A DNA stretch of 64,000 nucleotides from Rhodopseudomonas sp. AAP120 (GTDB lineage: Bacteria > Pseudomonadota > Alphaproteobacteria > Rhizobiales > Xanthobacteraceae). Of this stretch, positions 44,943 to 54,020 are shown piece after piece. A program made the position numbers and the translations under genes. Location: contig NZ_LJIC01000129.1 of NCBI RefSeq assembly GCF_001295845.1, positions 1 through 64,000 of the forward strand. Reading direction: 5' to 3'. The notes under the pieces were generated by a model. The model was not told where the DNA came from. It worked only from the letters and a program-made list of their open reading frames with translations, and searched no databases. Within the stretch, counting starts at the first letter, position 1; each line of letters begins with the position of its first letter.

Positions 44943-45296
44943 GGCCGTCGGGACACTCTCCGTTAGTCGCACTACGTCTTTGGTTGGACGGATATCCCGC
45001 GATGCGGACGGTCCGCCGGCTCGGTGTGCTACCAGCATCGATCGTGGCGAATCAGCGCACCCCCGAGACGATCAGCAGCCACAGATCGACACAAATCCGC
45101 TCCGCCGACGTCCTAATACTCAGCGCAAGCCCCGTATTTGCTACCTAAGCGGTGCTGATTTTCGCCAAAATCTCAACTAAGCAGACTTAAGCGATTGCTA
45201 ACCGCGGCCGTCGCGATGAGTTAGATTTCGTGAAATTGAGAATTGTCGACACGAAACGAGTGTAGTAGAAGGGCGCTTCACTAAAGGAGCCTACGC
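44943..45296. other. Intergenic region, nothing firm recognised
   Basis: A 354-bp gap before the histone-like gene. Its last 120 bp are AT-richer than the neighbourhood (ttagatttcgtgaaattgagaattg) and probably hold that gene's promoter, but no defined element was identified. Confidence 0.4.
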
Positions 45297-45560
45297 GTGG
45301 CAAAGAAAGCTAAAGCAAAGACTGCAAAGACTGCAGCCAAGTCGAAGAAGGCGAAGACCGTAGCGAAAACCGCTGCCAAGCCCGCCAAGAAGACGAAGAT
45401 CACTCGGCGCGAGTACACCAAGGAAGACATCAAGGAGTTGCGCGCGCACTCGAAGGCGCGGACCCCGGTCGCCGAGATCGCGAAGCTGACCAAGCGTACC
45501 GTCGGCTCGCTGCGTCAGAAGGCGCTCAAGCTCGGCATCGGCCTCGGCCACCAGCGCTGA
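45297..45560 (+). CDS. Lys/Ala-rich histone-H1-like protein with C-terminal helix-turn-helix
   Basis: An 87-residue, strongly basic protein. Residues 1-35 are a Lys/Ala tail (KKAKAKTAKTAAKSKKAKT) like eukaryotic H1 tails. Residues 39-87 form a compact helical domain (YTKEDIKELRAHSKARTPVAEIAKLTKRTVGSLRQKALKLGIGLG) that reads as a helix-turn-helix. GTG start with aaaggag upstream. Probably a nucleoid-associated protein; two genes away from the H-NS-like protein. Confidence 0.83.
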   Translation: MAKKAKAKTAKTAAKSKKAKTVAKTAAKPAKKTKITRREYTKEDIKELRAHSKARTPVAEIAKLTKRTVGSLRQKALKLGIGLGHQR

Positions 45561-45628
45561 GATCGTAAAACCGCCTCGCGAAGCGCGTCTCGGGCTGCTG
45601 ATCCGCGGCCTGGCCGCTGGTTCGGATA

Positions 45629-47740
45629 TCAGTCGCGCTTCGCGGGCGCCGGTAAGGCCTTCTTGATCCACACTTTATTGTCGTGAAACGCCGCGCCACC
45701 ATGCGGCGCGACGGAATCCGCGCTGGTCAGCACGTTGATTCCGATTCCTCCTGTATGCGCGCTGTTCGGAAACACCGATTCAGCGATCAGCACCCCGCGG
45801 CGCAAGCCACCGTCGAGCCTGGCCGTCAACGTGGTCTCACCCCGCTTATTGCCGAGGGTGACCATGTCCCCCTCCTGAACCTCGATCACAGCGGCGTCAG
45901 CCGGATGTATCAGCACCGTCGGGACGCCTTCCCGCTGGCGCGACGACGGCGTCTCGTTGAACGTCGTATTGAGAAAGCTCCGCGCCGGACTGGTCGCCAG
46001 TCGGAACGGGTGCTCGTCGTCGCTCTGCTCGGTAACAGCCCAGTGGTCCGGGAGGCTCGGCATCTGCTGCCACGGCCCGAACTTCAACTGTCGGGGCACC
46101 TTGACGTTGCTCCAGTCGGCCCGGAAGTGGAACTTGCCGTCGGCATGCGCGAAGCCGTCGAGAAAGTGCGCAGTTCTGAACTCCGGCTGCAGATCGCGCC
46201 AGAGATCGGCCTCCAGTTGCTCGATCGTGCCGCGTCCGCTTCTCTTCAGCGTCGCGTCGATCACTTCGCGCGGCGTCATATCGAACGCCGGATGGTGGAC
46301 GCCCAGCCGCGTCGCCAAGCCCTGTAGCACCTCGTGGTTCGACCGGCACTCGCCGGGCGGATCGACCAGGCGGGCGCCGACCGAGATGTGCTGATGGCCG
46401 CCGCCATAGTACAAATCATCGTGCTCCAGAAACATCGTCGCCGGCAGCACCAGATCGGCCATTTGCGCAGTTTCGGTCATGAACTGCTCGTGGACCGCAA
46501 CAAACAGGTCGTCGCGCGAGAAACCGGCGCGTACGAGAGCCTGCTCGGGGGCGACCGTCATCGGATTTGTATTCTGGATCAGCATGGCCTTGACGGGCGA
46601 ACCGCCACCGAGCGCCTCGGTGTCGCCGGTCAGGATGCGACCGATTTTGGACTGATCGAGGACGCGCGTCGTCGGATCGAGCGTGTCCAGTCCCTCGATC
46701 AGCGTCTTGTCGAAGCCGAAGATCGCCCCATTGTTGAAGAAGGCGCCGCCGCCCTCGTACTGCCAGGCACCTGTGACCGCGGGGATACACAACGCGGCAT
46801 GCATCTGTGCGGCGCCGTTGCGACTGCGGGTGAAGCCGTAGCCGAGCCGGAAGAAGCTGCGCTTGGTTTCTCCGACCGCGCGCGCGAACGCTTCGATCTC
46901 TTCGACGGGCACGCCGCAGATGTCGGACGCCCATTCGGGCGTACGCATTGCAAGGTGCGCTTCGAGTTCGGCCGGACAATCGGTGTAGCGCTCCAGATAG
47001 GCGCGATCGGCGTAGCCTTCACGAAACAGCACGTGCATGACGCCGCAGGCGAAGGCGCCGTCAGTGCCCGGACGCAGGATGATCCGGATATCCGCCTGCT
47101 TCATCGTATCGTTGTCGTAGATGTCGACCGCCGCGATCCGGGCGCCCCGTTCTTTTCGGGCCCGCGCGGCGTGGGTCATGACGTTGACCTGGGTCGACAC
47201 CGGATTGGTACCCCAGATCACCACCAGGTCGGACTTCGCCATCTCACGGGGATCGACGCCGGCGACCTTGCCGGTTCCCGCCGCATAGCCGGACCAAGCA
47301 ATATTGGAGCAGATCGTCGAATAGAACCGGGAATACTTCTTCGCATTGGCGAGCCGGTTGATGCCGTCCCGCATCACCAGCCCCATCGTTCCGGCGTAGT
47401 AGTACGGCCAAACTGCCTCGGCGCCGAACTCCGCTTCGGCGGCTGTGAACCGTGCCGCGATCTCGTCCAGCGCCTCGTCCCAGCTGATACGGACGAACTG
47501 CCCAGATCCCTTCGGGCCCGAACGGCGCATCGGATAAGTGAGGCGGTCCGGATGATGGATGCGCTCGGCGTAGCGCGCGACCTTGGCGCAGACGACCCCG
47601 GCTGTGTAAGTCTGACGCTTCGAGCCGCGCACGCGTCCGATCGTCGAGCGGTCGATCACCTCGACCTCGAGCGCACAGGCCGACGGGCAATCGTGCGGGC
47701 AGGTCGAGTGGCGAACATCGATGCTGGTACGCGGGTTCAT
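45629..47740 (-). CDS. Molybdopterin-dependent oxidoreductase (DMSO reductase superfamily)
   Basis: A 703-residue enzyme. The N terminus binds a [4Fe-4S] cluster (STCPHDCPSACALEVEV ... GVVCAKVARYAER). The catalytic domain includes KKYSRFYSTICSNIAWSG and VIWGTNPVSTQVNVMTHA, and the C-terminal MGD domain has VPTVLIHPADAAVIEVQEGDMVTLGN. No Tat signal is seen, so it is probably cytoplasmic. No electron-transfer subunit or chaperone gene is adjacent, so the substrate cannot be assigned. Confidence 0.92.
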   Translation of the reverse strand: MNPRTSIDVRHSTCPHDCPSACALEVEVIDRSTIGRVRGSKRQTYTAGVVCAKVARYAERIHHPDRLTYPMRRSGPKGSGQFVRISWDEALDEIAARFTAAEAEFGAEAVWPYYYAGTMGLVMRDGINRLANAKKYSRFYSTICSNIAWSGYAAGTGKVAGVDPREMAKSDLVVIWGTNPVSTQVNVMTHAARARKERGARIAAVDIYDNDTMKQADIRIILRPGTDGAFACGVMHVLFREGYADRAYLERYTDCPAELEAHLAMRTPEWASDICGVPVEEIEAFARAVGETKRSFFRLGYGFTRSRNGAAQMHAALCIPAVTGAWQYEGGGAFFNNGAIFGFDKTLIEGLDTLDPTTRVLDQSKIGRILTGDTEALGGGSPVKAMLIQNTNPMTVAPEQALVRAGFSRDDLFVAVHEQFMTETAQMADLVLPATMFLEHDDLYYGGGHQHISVGARLVDPPGECRSNHEVLQGLATRLGVHHPAFDMTPREVIDATLKRSGRGTIEQLEADLWRDLQPEFRTAHFLDGFAHADGKFHFRADWSNVKVPRQLKFGPWQQMPSLPDHWAVTEQSDDEHPFRLATSPARSFLNTTFNETPSSRQREGVPTVLIHPADAAVIEVQEGDMVTLGNKRGETTLTARLDGGLRRGVLIAESVFPNSAHTGGIGINVLTSADSVAPHGGAAFHDNKVWIKKALPAPAKRD

Positions 47741-47886
47741 GTGCGAATCGTTAGCATGTCGAACGGCCGCTGAGAACGCCCCCCGACCTGCAACCGCTGT
47801 TCCCTAACGGGCACCAAATTCCCGCGCTGCTTGGCAACTTCTTTGCTGCTGCGCAGTTACCGCGCCGACCAACGATCGAGCGGCGC

Positions 47887-48216
47887 GTGCACCCCGGAAA
47901 AATCGTCCAATTCGAGCGGCTGGTTCAGGAGTTTCGCGCCTGGACAGCCATCCCCGACAGCGAACGCGCGCCGGCGGCCGCGTGGTGGTGGGGAACCGCT
48001 ATGGAGCTCCGCGACGAACGCGCTGCCATGCCGCCGGACTATTGCGCCGCACTGGATCTTCCGGATGGCTGTTGCTACGCGGACGCAGCCGGCAAACTGA
48101 TGGACCTGATCGCTCCGCAAGCGTCTCTGGCTTCTTCGGCGCGCTTTCCCCGCAAGCCGGCCAAACCAGACGAGCCGGAAACGTTGTCAGCCCCGACCGA
48201 GGACGAGTCATCCTGA
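47887..48216 (+). CDS. Hypothetical protein (109 aa)
   Basis: A GTG-start reading frame (IVQFERLVQEFRAWTAIPDSERAPAAAWWWGTAMELRDERAAMPPDYCAALDLPDG). The Trp-rich helix and non-repetitive composition argue for a real product, but I recognise no family. It is convergent with the K+ channel gene and divergent from the molybdoenzyme. Confidence 0.5.
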   Translation: MHPGKIVQFERLVQEFRAWTAIPDSERAPAAAWWWGTAMELRDERAAMPPDYCAALDLPDGCCYADAAGKLMDLIAPQASLASSARFPRKPAKPDEPETLSAPTEDESS

Positions 48217-48264
48217 CTCGCCGCCGCCGCGTGACGCGCAGCGGCATCCGAATGGCATCCGACG

Positions 48265-49518
48265 TCAGTCGATCTTCTCCAAGGGGACGTCCGCCGTCAC
48301 GTCCTCCTGGCCTTCGACGTCGGCGATCTCGAGGTTGAGGGTTCGGCCGGTGCGCCCTTCGACGATCTCGTTGATCTTGCGGGCGATCCCTGGCTCGCGG
48401 CTGATCAGGGAGCGCAGATCCGCCGCATCCAGCACCAGCAGCCGCGCCCGCGACACGGCCTTGACGGTGGCCGAGCGCTCGACGCGGTTCAGCACTGCGA
48501 TCTCGCCGAAGAAATGCCCGGCCCCGAGGCGGATCCGCCTCGATCGCTCCTCCGGGCCGAGTTCGATCTCGACGTCGCCCTCGGCGATGAAATACATCGC
48601 CGTCGCCGGGTCGCCGCGGCGGAAGATGACCTCGCCGCGCTCGATCTGCCGGGCCTGCAGCAACTGCATGATATGCGCGATATCGCCGGCGGTGAGGTGC
48701 GAGAACAGCGGCACCCTCGCCACCATGCTCCAATTGACGATGAAATCGCGGCGATGGATCACTTCCGAGAAGGCGTTGGCGACGATGCCGACCGGCAGCG
48801 CGATCATGATCAGGCCGCCGACGATCGTCACCGAGGCGATCATCCGGCCGATGCCGGTGGCCGGCACGACATCGCCGTAGCCGATCGTGGTCAAGGTCAC
48901 GATCGCCCACCACATCGCATCCGGAATGGTGCCGAATTTGTCGGGCTGCACGTTGCCTTCGACGATGTGCATCGCCGTGGCGGACACCAGCGTCGCACAG
49001 CCGAGGATCACCAGGCACGCGAGCAGCGCGCGGCGCTCGGCTTCCAGCACCTCGAGCAGCGAGCGCATCCCGGACGAATAGCGGGCGAATTTGAGCACGC
49101 GCAGGACGCGCAGGATGATCAGCACCCGCAGATCGTCGAAGCCGAGCATCGCGACCCACAGCGGCATCACCGCAAGGCAGTCCACGATGCCCTGCGGGCT
49201 GATCATATAGGCCCAGCCGGCCCGCACCGAACTCATTTCGCGGTAGGGCACGTGCTCCGGGGCGATCCAGATCCGGATGTAGTATTCGATCGAAAAGAAC
49301 ACGAGGCAGACGAACTCGAGCGCGCGAAACAGCGAGCCGTAGTCGTCACGAAATCGCGGCACCGACTCCAGCACCGTGACGCCGATGCTGAGCATGATGA
49401 AAAACACGATGACGCGGTTGGCGAACACGCCGACCGGCGTACTCTGCGCATGGGATTCCAGGATCTCGTAGAAGTACTGCCGTGCTCGGAGATGCAGCGG
49501 CCGGTCGTGGCGCATCAT
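48265..49518 (-). CDS. Cyclic-nucleotide-gated potassium channel
   Basis: A 417-residue six-helix channel. S4 carries arginines at three-residue spacing (RVLIILRVLRVLKFARY, 131-147). The selectivity filter is TIGYGD at 211-216, and a cytoplasmic cyclic-nucleotide-binding domain covers about 270-390 (IFRRGDPATAMYFIAEGDVEI, GHFFGEIAVLNRVERSATVKA). It resembles the MlotiK1 type, with an S4 that retains more charge. Probably gates K+ flux in response to cAMP. It is 47 bp downstream of aadR on the same strand and might be co-transcribed. Confidence 0.94.
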   Translation of the reverse strand: MMRHDRPLHLRARQYFYEILESHAQSTPVGVFANRVIVFFIMLSIGVTVLESVPRFRDDYGSLFRALEFVCLVFFSIEYYIRIWIAPEHVPYREMSSVRAGWAYMISPQGIVDCLAVMPLWVAMLGFDDLRVLIILRVLRVLKFARYSSGMRSLLEVLEAERRALLACLVILGCATLVSATAMHIVEGNVQPDKFGTIPDAMWWAIVTLTTIGYGDVVPATGIGRMIASVTIVGGLIMIALPVGIVANAFSEVIHRRDFIVNWSMVARVPLFSHLTAGDIAHIMQLLQARQIERGEVIFRRGDPATAMYFIAEGDVEIELGPEERSRRIRLGAGHFFGEIAVLNRVERSATVKAVSRARLLVLDAADLRSLISREPGIARKINEIVEGRTGRTLNLEIADVEGQEDVTADVPLEKID

Positions 49519-49565
49519 TGGGCCTCGAATGGGTCCCAGGCGGACGCGCCGTCGAACGAACCGTA

Positions 49566-50285
49566 TCAGGCCGCGGCGAGCGCGTCGAAACGCTTCGGAT
49601 CCAGCACGCGCACCCCGTCGGGGACGATCACGATCAGTTTTTCCCGCTCCAGCTTGGTGAAGGTGCGGCTTACGGTTTCGATGGTGAGGCCGAGGAAATC
49701 GGCGATGTCTTGCCGTCCCATCGGCAGGCTCACGGTCTTGGTAACGCCCTCCAGCCGGGCAAGCCGGTCGCGCCAGCCGACCAGGAAGGCGGCGACCTTT
49801 TCTTCAGCGGACCGGCGACCGAGCAGCAGCATCTGATCCTGAGCCAGACTCAGTTCGCGCGTCGCGAACTCGTTCATCCGCAGCAGCATGTGCGGACGGT
49901 TTTCGATGAAGCGCATGAATGGACCACGGAAGAATTTACAGACCGTGACGCCGCCGATCGAATCGGCCGAAAACGAGTAGCGCGCCGAGGGCGCCATGCC
50001 GAGGAAATCGCCCGGGAGTGCGAACCCGATGATCTGGCGCCGGCCATCGGGAAGCAGCTTGTAGAGCCGCGCGATGCCTTCGACCAGACTGTACACCGCG
50101 TCGGCGACTTCATCCTCGGAGAACAGCGCCTCTTTCGGCCCATAGCGAACATGCTGAGCGAGACGTTCGAATTCTTCGTGCTCGAGCTGCTCCAGTTCAC
50201 CGCAAATCGCCAGTGGACGGACCGAACAATGGGTCGCGCAACGAAAACCGTCGCAAGTCGAGTTCGGAAAAGCGAGGTGCGGCAT
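49566..50285 (-). CDS. aadR: FNR-type oxygen-responsive regulator AadR
   Basis: A 239-residue Crp/Fnr regulator with an N-terminal cysteine cluster (C11, C16, C20, C28; a C-x3-C-x7-C core) and an internal C116, sufficient for an oxygen-labile [4Fe-4S] cluster as in FnrN. The HTH LPMGRQDIADFLGLTIETVSRTF carries the E-x2-S-R recognition pattern for TTGAT-N4-ATCAA sites. In R. palustris AadR activates anaerobic genes including aromatic degradation. Its distance from phyR and the gene order fit what I recall for that species. A FNR box lies in its upstream region. Confidence 0.9.
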   Translation of the reverse strand: MPHLAFPNSTCDGFRCATHCSVRPLAICGELEQLEHEEFERLAQHVRYGPKEALFSEDEVADAVYSLVEGIARLYKLLPDGRRQIIGFALPGDFLGMAPSARYSFSADSIGGVTVCKFFRGPFMRFIENRPHMLLRMNEFATRELSLAQDQMLLLGRRSAEEKVAAFLVGWRDRLARLEGVTKTVSLPMGRQDIADFLGLTIETVSRTFTKLEREKLIVIVPDGVRVLDPKRFDALAAA

Positions 50286-50394
50286 CCATCACTCCATGCG
50301 GTCGCCAGATTAACTTCATGTGCCGCGCACTACCGTCGTAGATCACGTACGATGCGCCCGAAAAGTTAATATGTCGGCAAATCGTCAAGGCAGC

Positions 50395-50408
50395 TTGACA
50401 CAGATCAA
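50395..50408. promoter_or_regulatory. FNR/FixK box between aadR and cytochrome c
   Basis: ttgac-acag-atcaa, a full TTGA-N6-TCAA match. Its centre is 70 bp before the cytochrome start, ideal for activation at -41.5 with a short leader. It is 110 bp from aadR. Confidence 0.78.
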
Positions 50409-50471
50409 GGCCGTACCAAGCCGCGCACTGAATGGTCGATCGACGAAGCGCCCTTCCGGATCGAACGCCGA

Positions 50472-50786
50472 ATGCGAATCATTTCTGTTCTAATATCGGC
50501 AACGCTTCTGATGATCAGTTCAGCCGACGCCGCGACGCGCGCCGAACAGCGCGGGTTCGTTTTCGCCAAATCCCATTGCGCGCGCTGCCACGCGATCGGA
50601 CGCACGGGCAAAAGCCGGCTGAAGCAGGCCCCTGCATTTCGAACGCTGCACACCCGCTACCCGATCGAAACGCTGGCCGAGGCCTTCGCCGAGGGCATCT
50701 ACACGGGGCATCCGAAGATGCCGGCCTTCGAACTCGAGCCGGACGAGATCAATGACCTTTTGTCGTACCTGAAGAGCCTGGACTGA
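50472..50786 (+). CDS. Small periplasmic c-type cytochrome
   Basis: A 104-residue class I cytochrome c. A signal peptide spans 1-20 (cleavage after ADA). The heme motif CARCH is at 36-40, and the probable axial Met83 lies in HPKMPAF. Such proteins carry electrons in the periplasm. Placed under a FNR/FixK box and divergent from aadR, it is likely induced at low oxygen. Its 3' end overlaps the convergent MCE gene by 38 bases. Confidence 0.93.
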   Translation: MRIISVLISATLLMISSADAATRAEQRGFVFAKSHCARCHAIGRTGKSRLKQAPAFRTLHTRYPIETLAEAFAEGIYTGHPKMPAFELEPDEINDLLSYLKSLD

Positions 50787-51918
50787 TCGGCCTGGCTTCG
50801 CCGGCCCCGCCCGACAGGCTGCTCACGGTCCATGGAATAAGCGCCTTGGCGACCGCGTCGAACGACGCATCGAAGGCCGTTACCGCCGCCGCCGGCTCCG
50901 GCTTATCCAGCTTGGACGCCTGCTGAAACAGCCGCGCCGCGACTAATTTACCGTTCTTGTCGATGATCTTGGCGCCCAAGCTGACATCGGCCGTCGGCTC
51001 GCTGTCGCCCGCGATCTGGAAGCTTCGAATGTCGATCAGGAGCTGATAGTCCGGCGTCACCGCATCGTTCGGCCGCAGCGGCGGATGCGCGATGTCGTAG
51101 TTCTCAAAACTCTGGATCAGCTTTTCCTGCACCAGCTTCGGAATGCTGTCGCTCCATTGCGCGCCGGCGAACGCCGGCAGGTCGAGATTCGGCGCGACCA
51201 GCATCTTCTGGCTATCGAACAGCACCACTGTGGTCGGCTCGGGAATGGTGAGTTGTCCCTTGATGGCGCCTGCGGGCGGCGGAAAACCGGCCGCCGGCTG
51301 CAGATCGTACACCACCTTCTTCACCACCGGCTCGTTGGCGCCGGTCATGCGCTCGACGCCGCCGAGAATGCCGTCGAGCGCACCCGTCTTGCTGGAGAGC
51401 CATTCCGAGAAGGTCTTCAGATTGCCGATGGTGTCCTTGAGCGGCTGAGCGTTCTCGCCCAGCACGGTGTCGACCTTGCGGAGTGCCTCGCGCGCCGCCT
51501 GAGTCATGCTGAGCCCCGCCCCCGGCTCGGCGACCAGCGTGGTGGCGATGGCGGAGCCAGTGAGATCCTTGCCGCCTTCCAGCGCGACCACCGGCACACC
51601 GGTGAGGCCCTGGAAGTCGAGCCCCACCTTGGTGTCGGGTCGAACCGGCGTATCGGTCGCGACGGCGATGGTCGCGTTCACCCGGCGCGGATCGTCGGTC
51701 GCCAGGCTGAGCGCCGTCACTTCGCCGACGCGGATGCCGTTGAACAGCACGGCGGCACCGACCAGCAGGCCGGGCACCGGATCGCGGAACTGGATATGAT
51801 AGCTGGTGCGCGCCCCGATGCCGCTGGTGTTGTGCAGCCAGAACACGAAGCCGAACACCGCCAGGATGGCTGCGAGCACGAACGCACCGACGACGACAAA
51901 GGGAGCTCGGGTTTCCAT
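50749..51918 (-). CDS. MlaD-type MCE protein fused to an ABC auxiliary lipoprotein-like domain
   Basis: A 389-residue protein. A single membrane anchor at about 9-29 precedes an MCE/MlaD domain (SYHIQFRDPVPGLLVGAAVLFNGIRVGEVTAL), a helical stretch, and from about 220 a second domain (GQLTIPEPTTVVLFDSQKMLVAPNLDL...WSDSIPKLVQEKLIQSFENYD). The latter resembles the ABC-type transport auxiliary lipoprotein (PqiC-like) but lacks its own lipobox. Forms the periplasmic part of the lipid transporter encoded by the next two genes; spacing 7 bp. Confidence 0.9.
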   Translation of the reverse strand: METRAPFVVVGAFVLAAILAVFGFVFWLHNTSGIGARTSYHIQFRDPVPGLLVGAAVLFNGIRVGEVTALSLATDDPRRVNATIAVATDTPVRPDTKVGLDFQGLTGVPVVALEGGKDLTGSAIATTLVAEPGAGLSMTQAAREALRKVDTVLGENAQPLKDTIGNLKTFSEWLSSKTGALDGILGGVERMTGANEPVVKKVVYDLQPAAGFPPPAGAIKGQLTIPEPTTVVLFDSQKMLVAPNLDLPAFAGAQWSDSIPKLVQEKLIQSFENYDIAHPPLRPNDAVTPDYQLLIDIRSFQIAGDSEPTADVSLGAKIIDKNGKLVAARLFQQASKLDKPEPAAAVTAFDASFDAVAKALIPWTVSSLSGGAGEARPISPGSSGTTKGH

Positions 51919-51925
51919 GGGCGTC

Positions 51926-52705
51926 CTAGTCCTGTTTGGGCTGCAGCATCGCCGAGCGCTTGCCGTGGAAATAAGCATGCACCCAGGGATGCTCGGATTG
52001 CAGCAAATCGTGCATCGGGCCGATCGCGACGATCTTGCCGTCCGCCAGCGCGGCGACGCGATCACAGACGACGTTGAGACTGGCGAGATCGTGCGTCACC
52101 ATGAATACGGTGAGGCCGAGCGTCGTCTGCAGCGTCTTGATGAGCTGATCGAAATCGCCGGCCGCGATCGGATCGAGCCCGGAAGTCGGCTCGTCGAGAA
52201 ATACGATGCCGGGATCCAGCGCCAGCGCGCGGGCCAGCGCCACACGCTTGGTCATGCCGCCGGACAGCTGCGCCGGGTATTTGTCCCAATCGTCCGGGCC
52301 GATGCCGACCATCTCGAGCTTTGCGGTCGCGATTTCGTCCTGCAGCTTGTCCGACATGGTGAGCATCTCGCGCAGCGGAAACTGCACGTTCTGCCGCGCC
52401 GTCAGCGACGAGAACAGCGCGCCCTGCTGAAACAGAATGCCCCATGTAGCCGCAACCGAAGCGCCGACACGGCCGAGCCCACGTTCGGTGACGCGGCCCA
52501 TCACCTCGATGTGCCCGCTTTGCTTGGGGATCAGTCCGATGATGGTGCGCATCAGCACCGACTTGCCGCCGCCGGAGGCGCCGACCAGGCCGAGGATCTC
52601 GCCACGCCGCACGTCGAGCGACAGATGATCCAGGACGACCTGCCGGCCGAAGCCGACGACGAGGTCGGAGACGCGGATGGCGTAAAGCTCGGCGAGCGCG
52701 TCCAT
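51926..52705 (-). CDS. MlaF-like ABC transporter ATPase
   Basis: A 259-residue ATPase. Walker A GASGGGKS, Q-loop FQQGALFSSLT (typical of MlaF), ABC signature LSGGMTKRVALARA, Walker B IVFLDEPTSGLD and the switch His in THDL are all intact. Energises phospholipid or hydrophobic-compound transport between the membranes with the MlaE-like permease. Starts 2 bp after the permease stop. Confidence 0.94.
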   Translation of the reverse strand: MDALAELYAIRVSDLVVGFGRQVVLDHLSLDVRRGEILGLVGASGGGKSVLMRTIIGLIPKQSGHIEVMGRVTERGLGRVGASVAATWGILFQQGALFSSLTARQNVQFPLREMLTMSDKLQDEIATAKLEMVGIGPDDWDKYPAQLSGGMTKRVALARALALDPGIVFLDEPTSGLDPIAAGDFDQLIKTLQTTLGLTVFMVTHDLASLNVVCDRVAALADGKIVAIGPMHDLLQSEHPWVHAYFHGKRSAMLQPKQD

Positions 52706-52707
52706 CG

Positions 52708-53844
52708 TCACATCCCGATCGAGGCGAAGAACACGGCGAACAGGCCGTCGAGCACGATCACCAGGAAGATCGACTTCACCACCGAGGTCGTAGTCTGCAG
52801 ACCCAGCGACTCGGCGCTGCCCTGGACCCGCAGCCCCTCGCTGCAGGCGACGATGCCGATCACCAGCGCCATGAACGGCGCCTTCCACATCCCGACCTCG
52901 AAGCTCGACAGCGACACCGCCTCGTGCAGCCGCGCGATATACACCGCCGGCATCATGCCGCCGTAGAACCACGCCGTCAGCAGTCCGCCATACAGCGCCG
53001 CCATCGAGCCGATGAAGGCCAGAATCGGCAGCGCAATCACCAACGCGATGATCCGCGGCAGGATCAGCACCTCGACGGGATCGAGCCCCATGGTGGAGAG
53101 CGCGTCGATTTCCTCGCGCATCTTCATCGAACCGAGTTCGGCCGTGTAGGCGCTGCCGGAGCGGCCCGCCACCATGATGGCGACAATCAGCACGCCGATC
53201 TCGCGCAGCACCAGGATGCCGACCATGTCGACGACATAGGACTCGGCACCAAATTTGCGGAAGTGGAAGATGCCCTGCTGGGCAATGATGGCACCGATCA
53301 GAAAGGTGATCAGCACGATGATCGGGATCGCCTGCCAGCCGACGCGATAGACCTGGTAGGTCAACGAGGTCAGGCGCAGCGACCGCGGGCGCCGCAGCAC
53401 GCCGAGCAGCGCCATCGCCAGCGCGCCCAGCATATCGAGAAACACCGAGATGTCCTGCGTCGCGCTGTAGGCGGAGCGGCCGAGTTGGTCGAGCCGCGCG
53501 ATAATCGGATTGACCTTCGGCCGCGGCGCCGGGCCGCGACGATTGACCTGGCGCACCTCCTCGATCAGCCCGGCGTAACGATCGCCGACGCCGACGAACA
53601 AGGCGGTGCGCCCGGCTTGCACCGCCTCGCGGGACACCTTCTCCAGCAACCAGGCCCCGATCGTATCGATTTCAGCCACGTCGCTCAGGTCGATCTTGAG
53701 CGACCGCGCGGCAGCGACCTGTGGGGCGACTCCGGCGAATAATCGTTCAAGTACCGCCGAATGCGTCGCGGTCCACGCGCCGCCCGGACGCAACTCGAGC
53801 ACATCGCCATCGGTGGCCGCATTCAGGACGGGCGCAGAACTCAC
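52708..53844 (-). CDS. MlaE-like permease with N-terminal STAS domain
   Basis: A membrane protein of 378 residues from GTG 53844 (ggag 10-13 bases upstream); an in-frame GTG at 53946 would extend it. N-terminal STAS-like domain (about 10-100, LKIDLSDVAEIDTIGAWLLEKV), then the MlaE permease domain with five or six helices (GAIIAQQGIFHFRKFGAE, REIGVLIVAIMVAGRSGSAYTAELGSMKMREEIDALSTMG). First gene of a three-gene lipid transporter operon. The STAS-permease fusion is known in alphaproteobacteria. Confidence 0.93.
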   Translation of the reverse strand: MSSAPVLNAATDGDVLELRPGGAWTATHSAVLERLFAGVAPQVAAARSLKIDLSDVAEIDTIGAWLLEKVSREAVQAGRTALFVGVGDRYAGLIEEVRQVNRRGPAPRPKVNPIIARLDQLGRSAYSATQDISVFLDMLGALAMALLGVLRRPRSLRLTSLTYQVYRVGWQAIPIIVLITFLIGAIIAQQGIFHFRKFGAESYVVDMVGILVLREIGVLIVAIMVAGRSGSAYTAELGSMKMREEIDALSTMGLDPVEVLILPRIIALVIALPILAFIGSMAALYGGLLTAWFYGGMMPAVYIARLHEAVSLSSFEVGMWKAPFMALVIGIVACSEGLRVQGSAESLGLQTTTSVVKSIFLVIVLDGLFAVFFASIGM

Positions 53845-54020
53845 GGCAGCTTCGCTCCGACTTTCAACGCCGCCATCCGGTACTCCGTTTGCGAATCGCC
53901 GGCCGCCTCGCAGCCCATCGATGCGACAGCTTGCGTCGCGATACACGATTGATGCAAATCAATTATGGCGGCGGAGCGCTGCGTAAGCTTTACGCAATCA
54001 AGGACGACAGGATCGATCCG

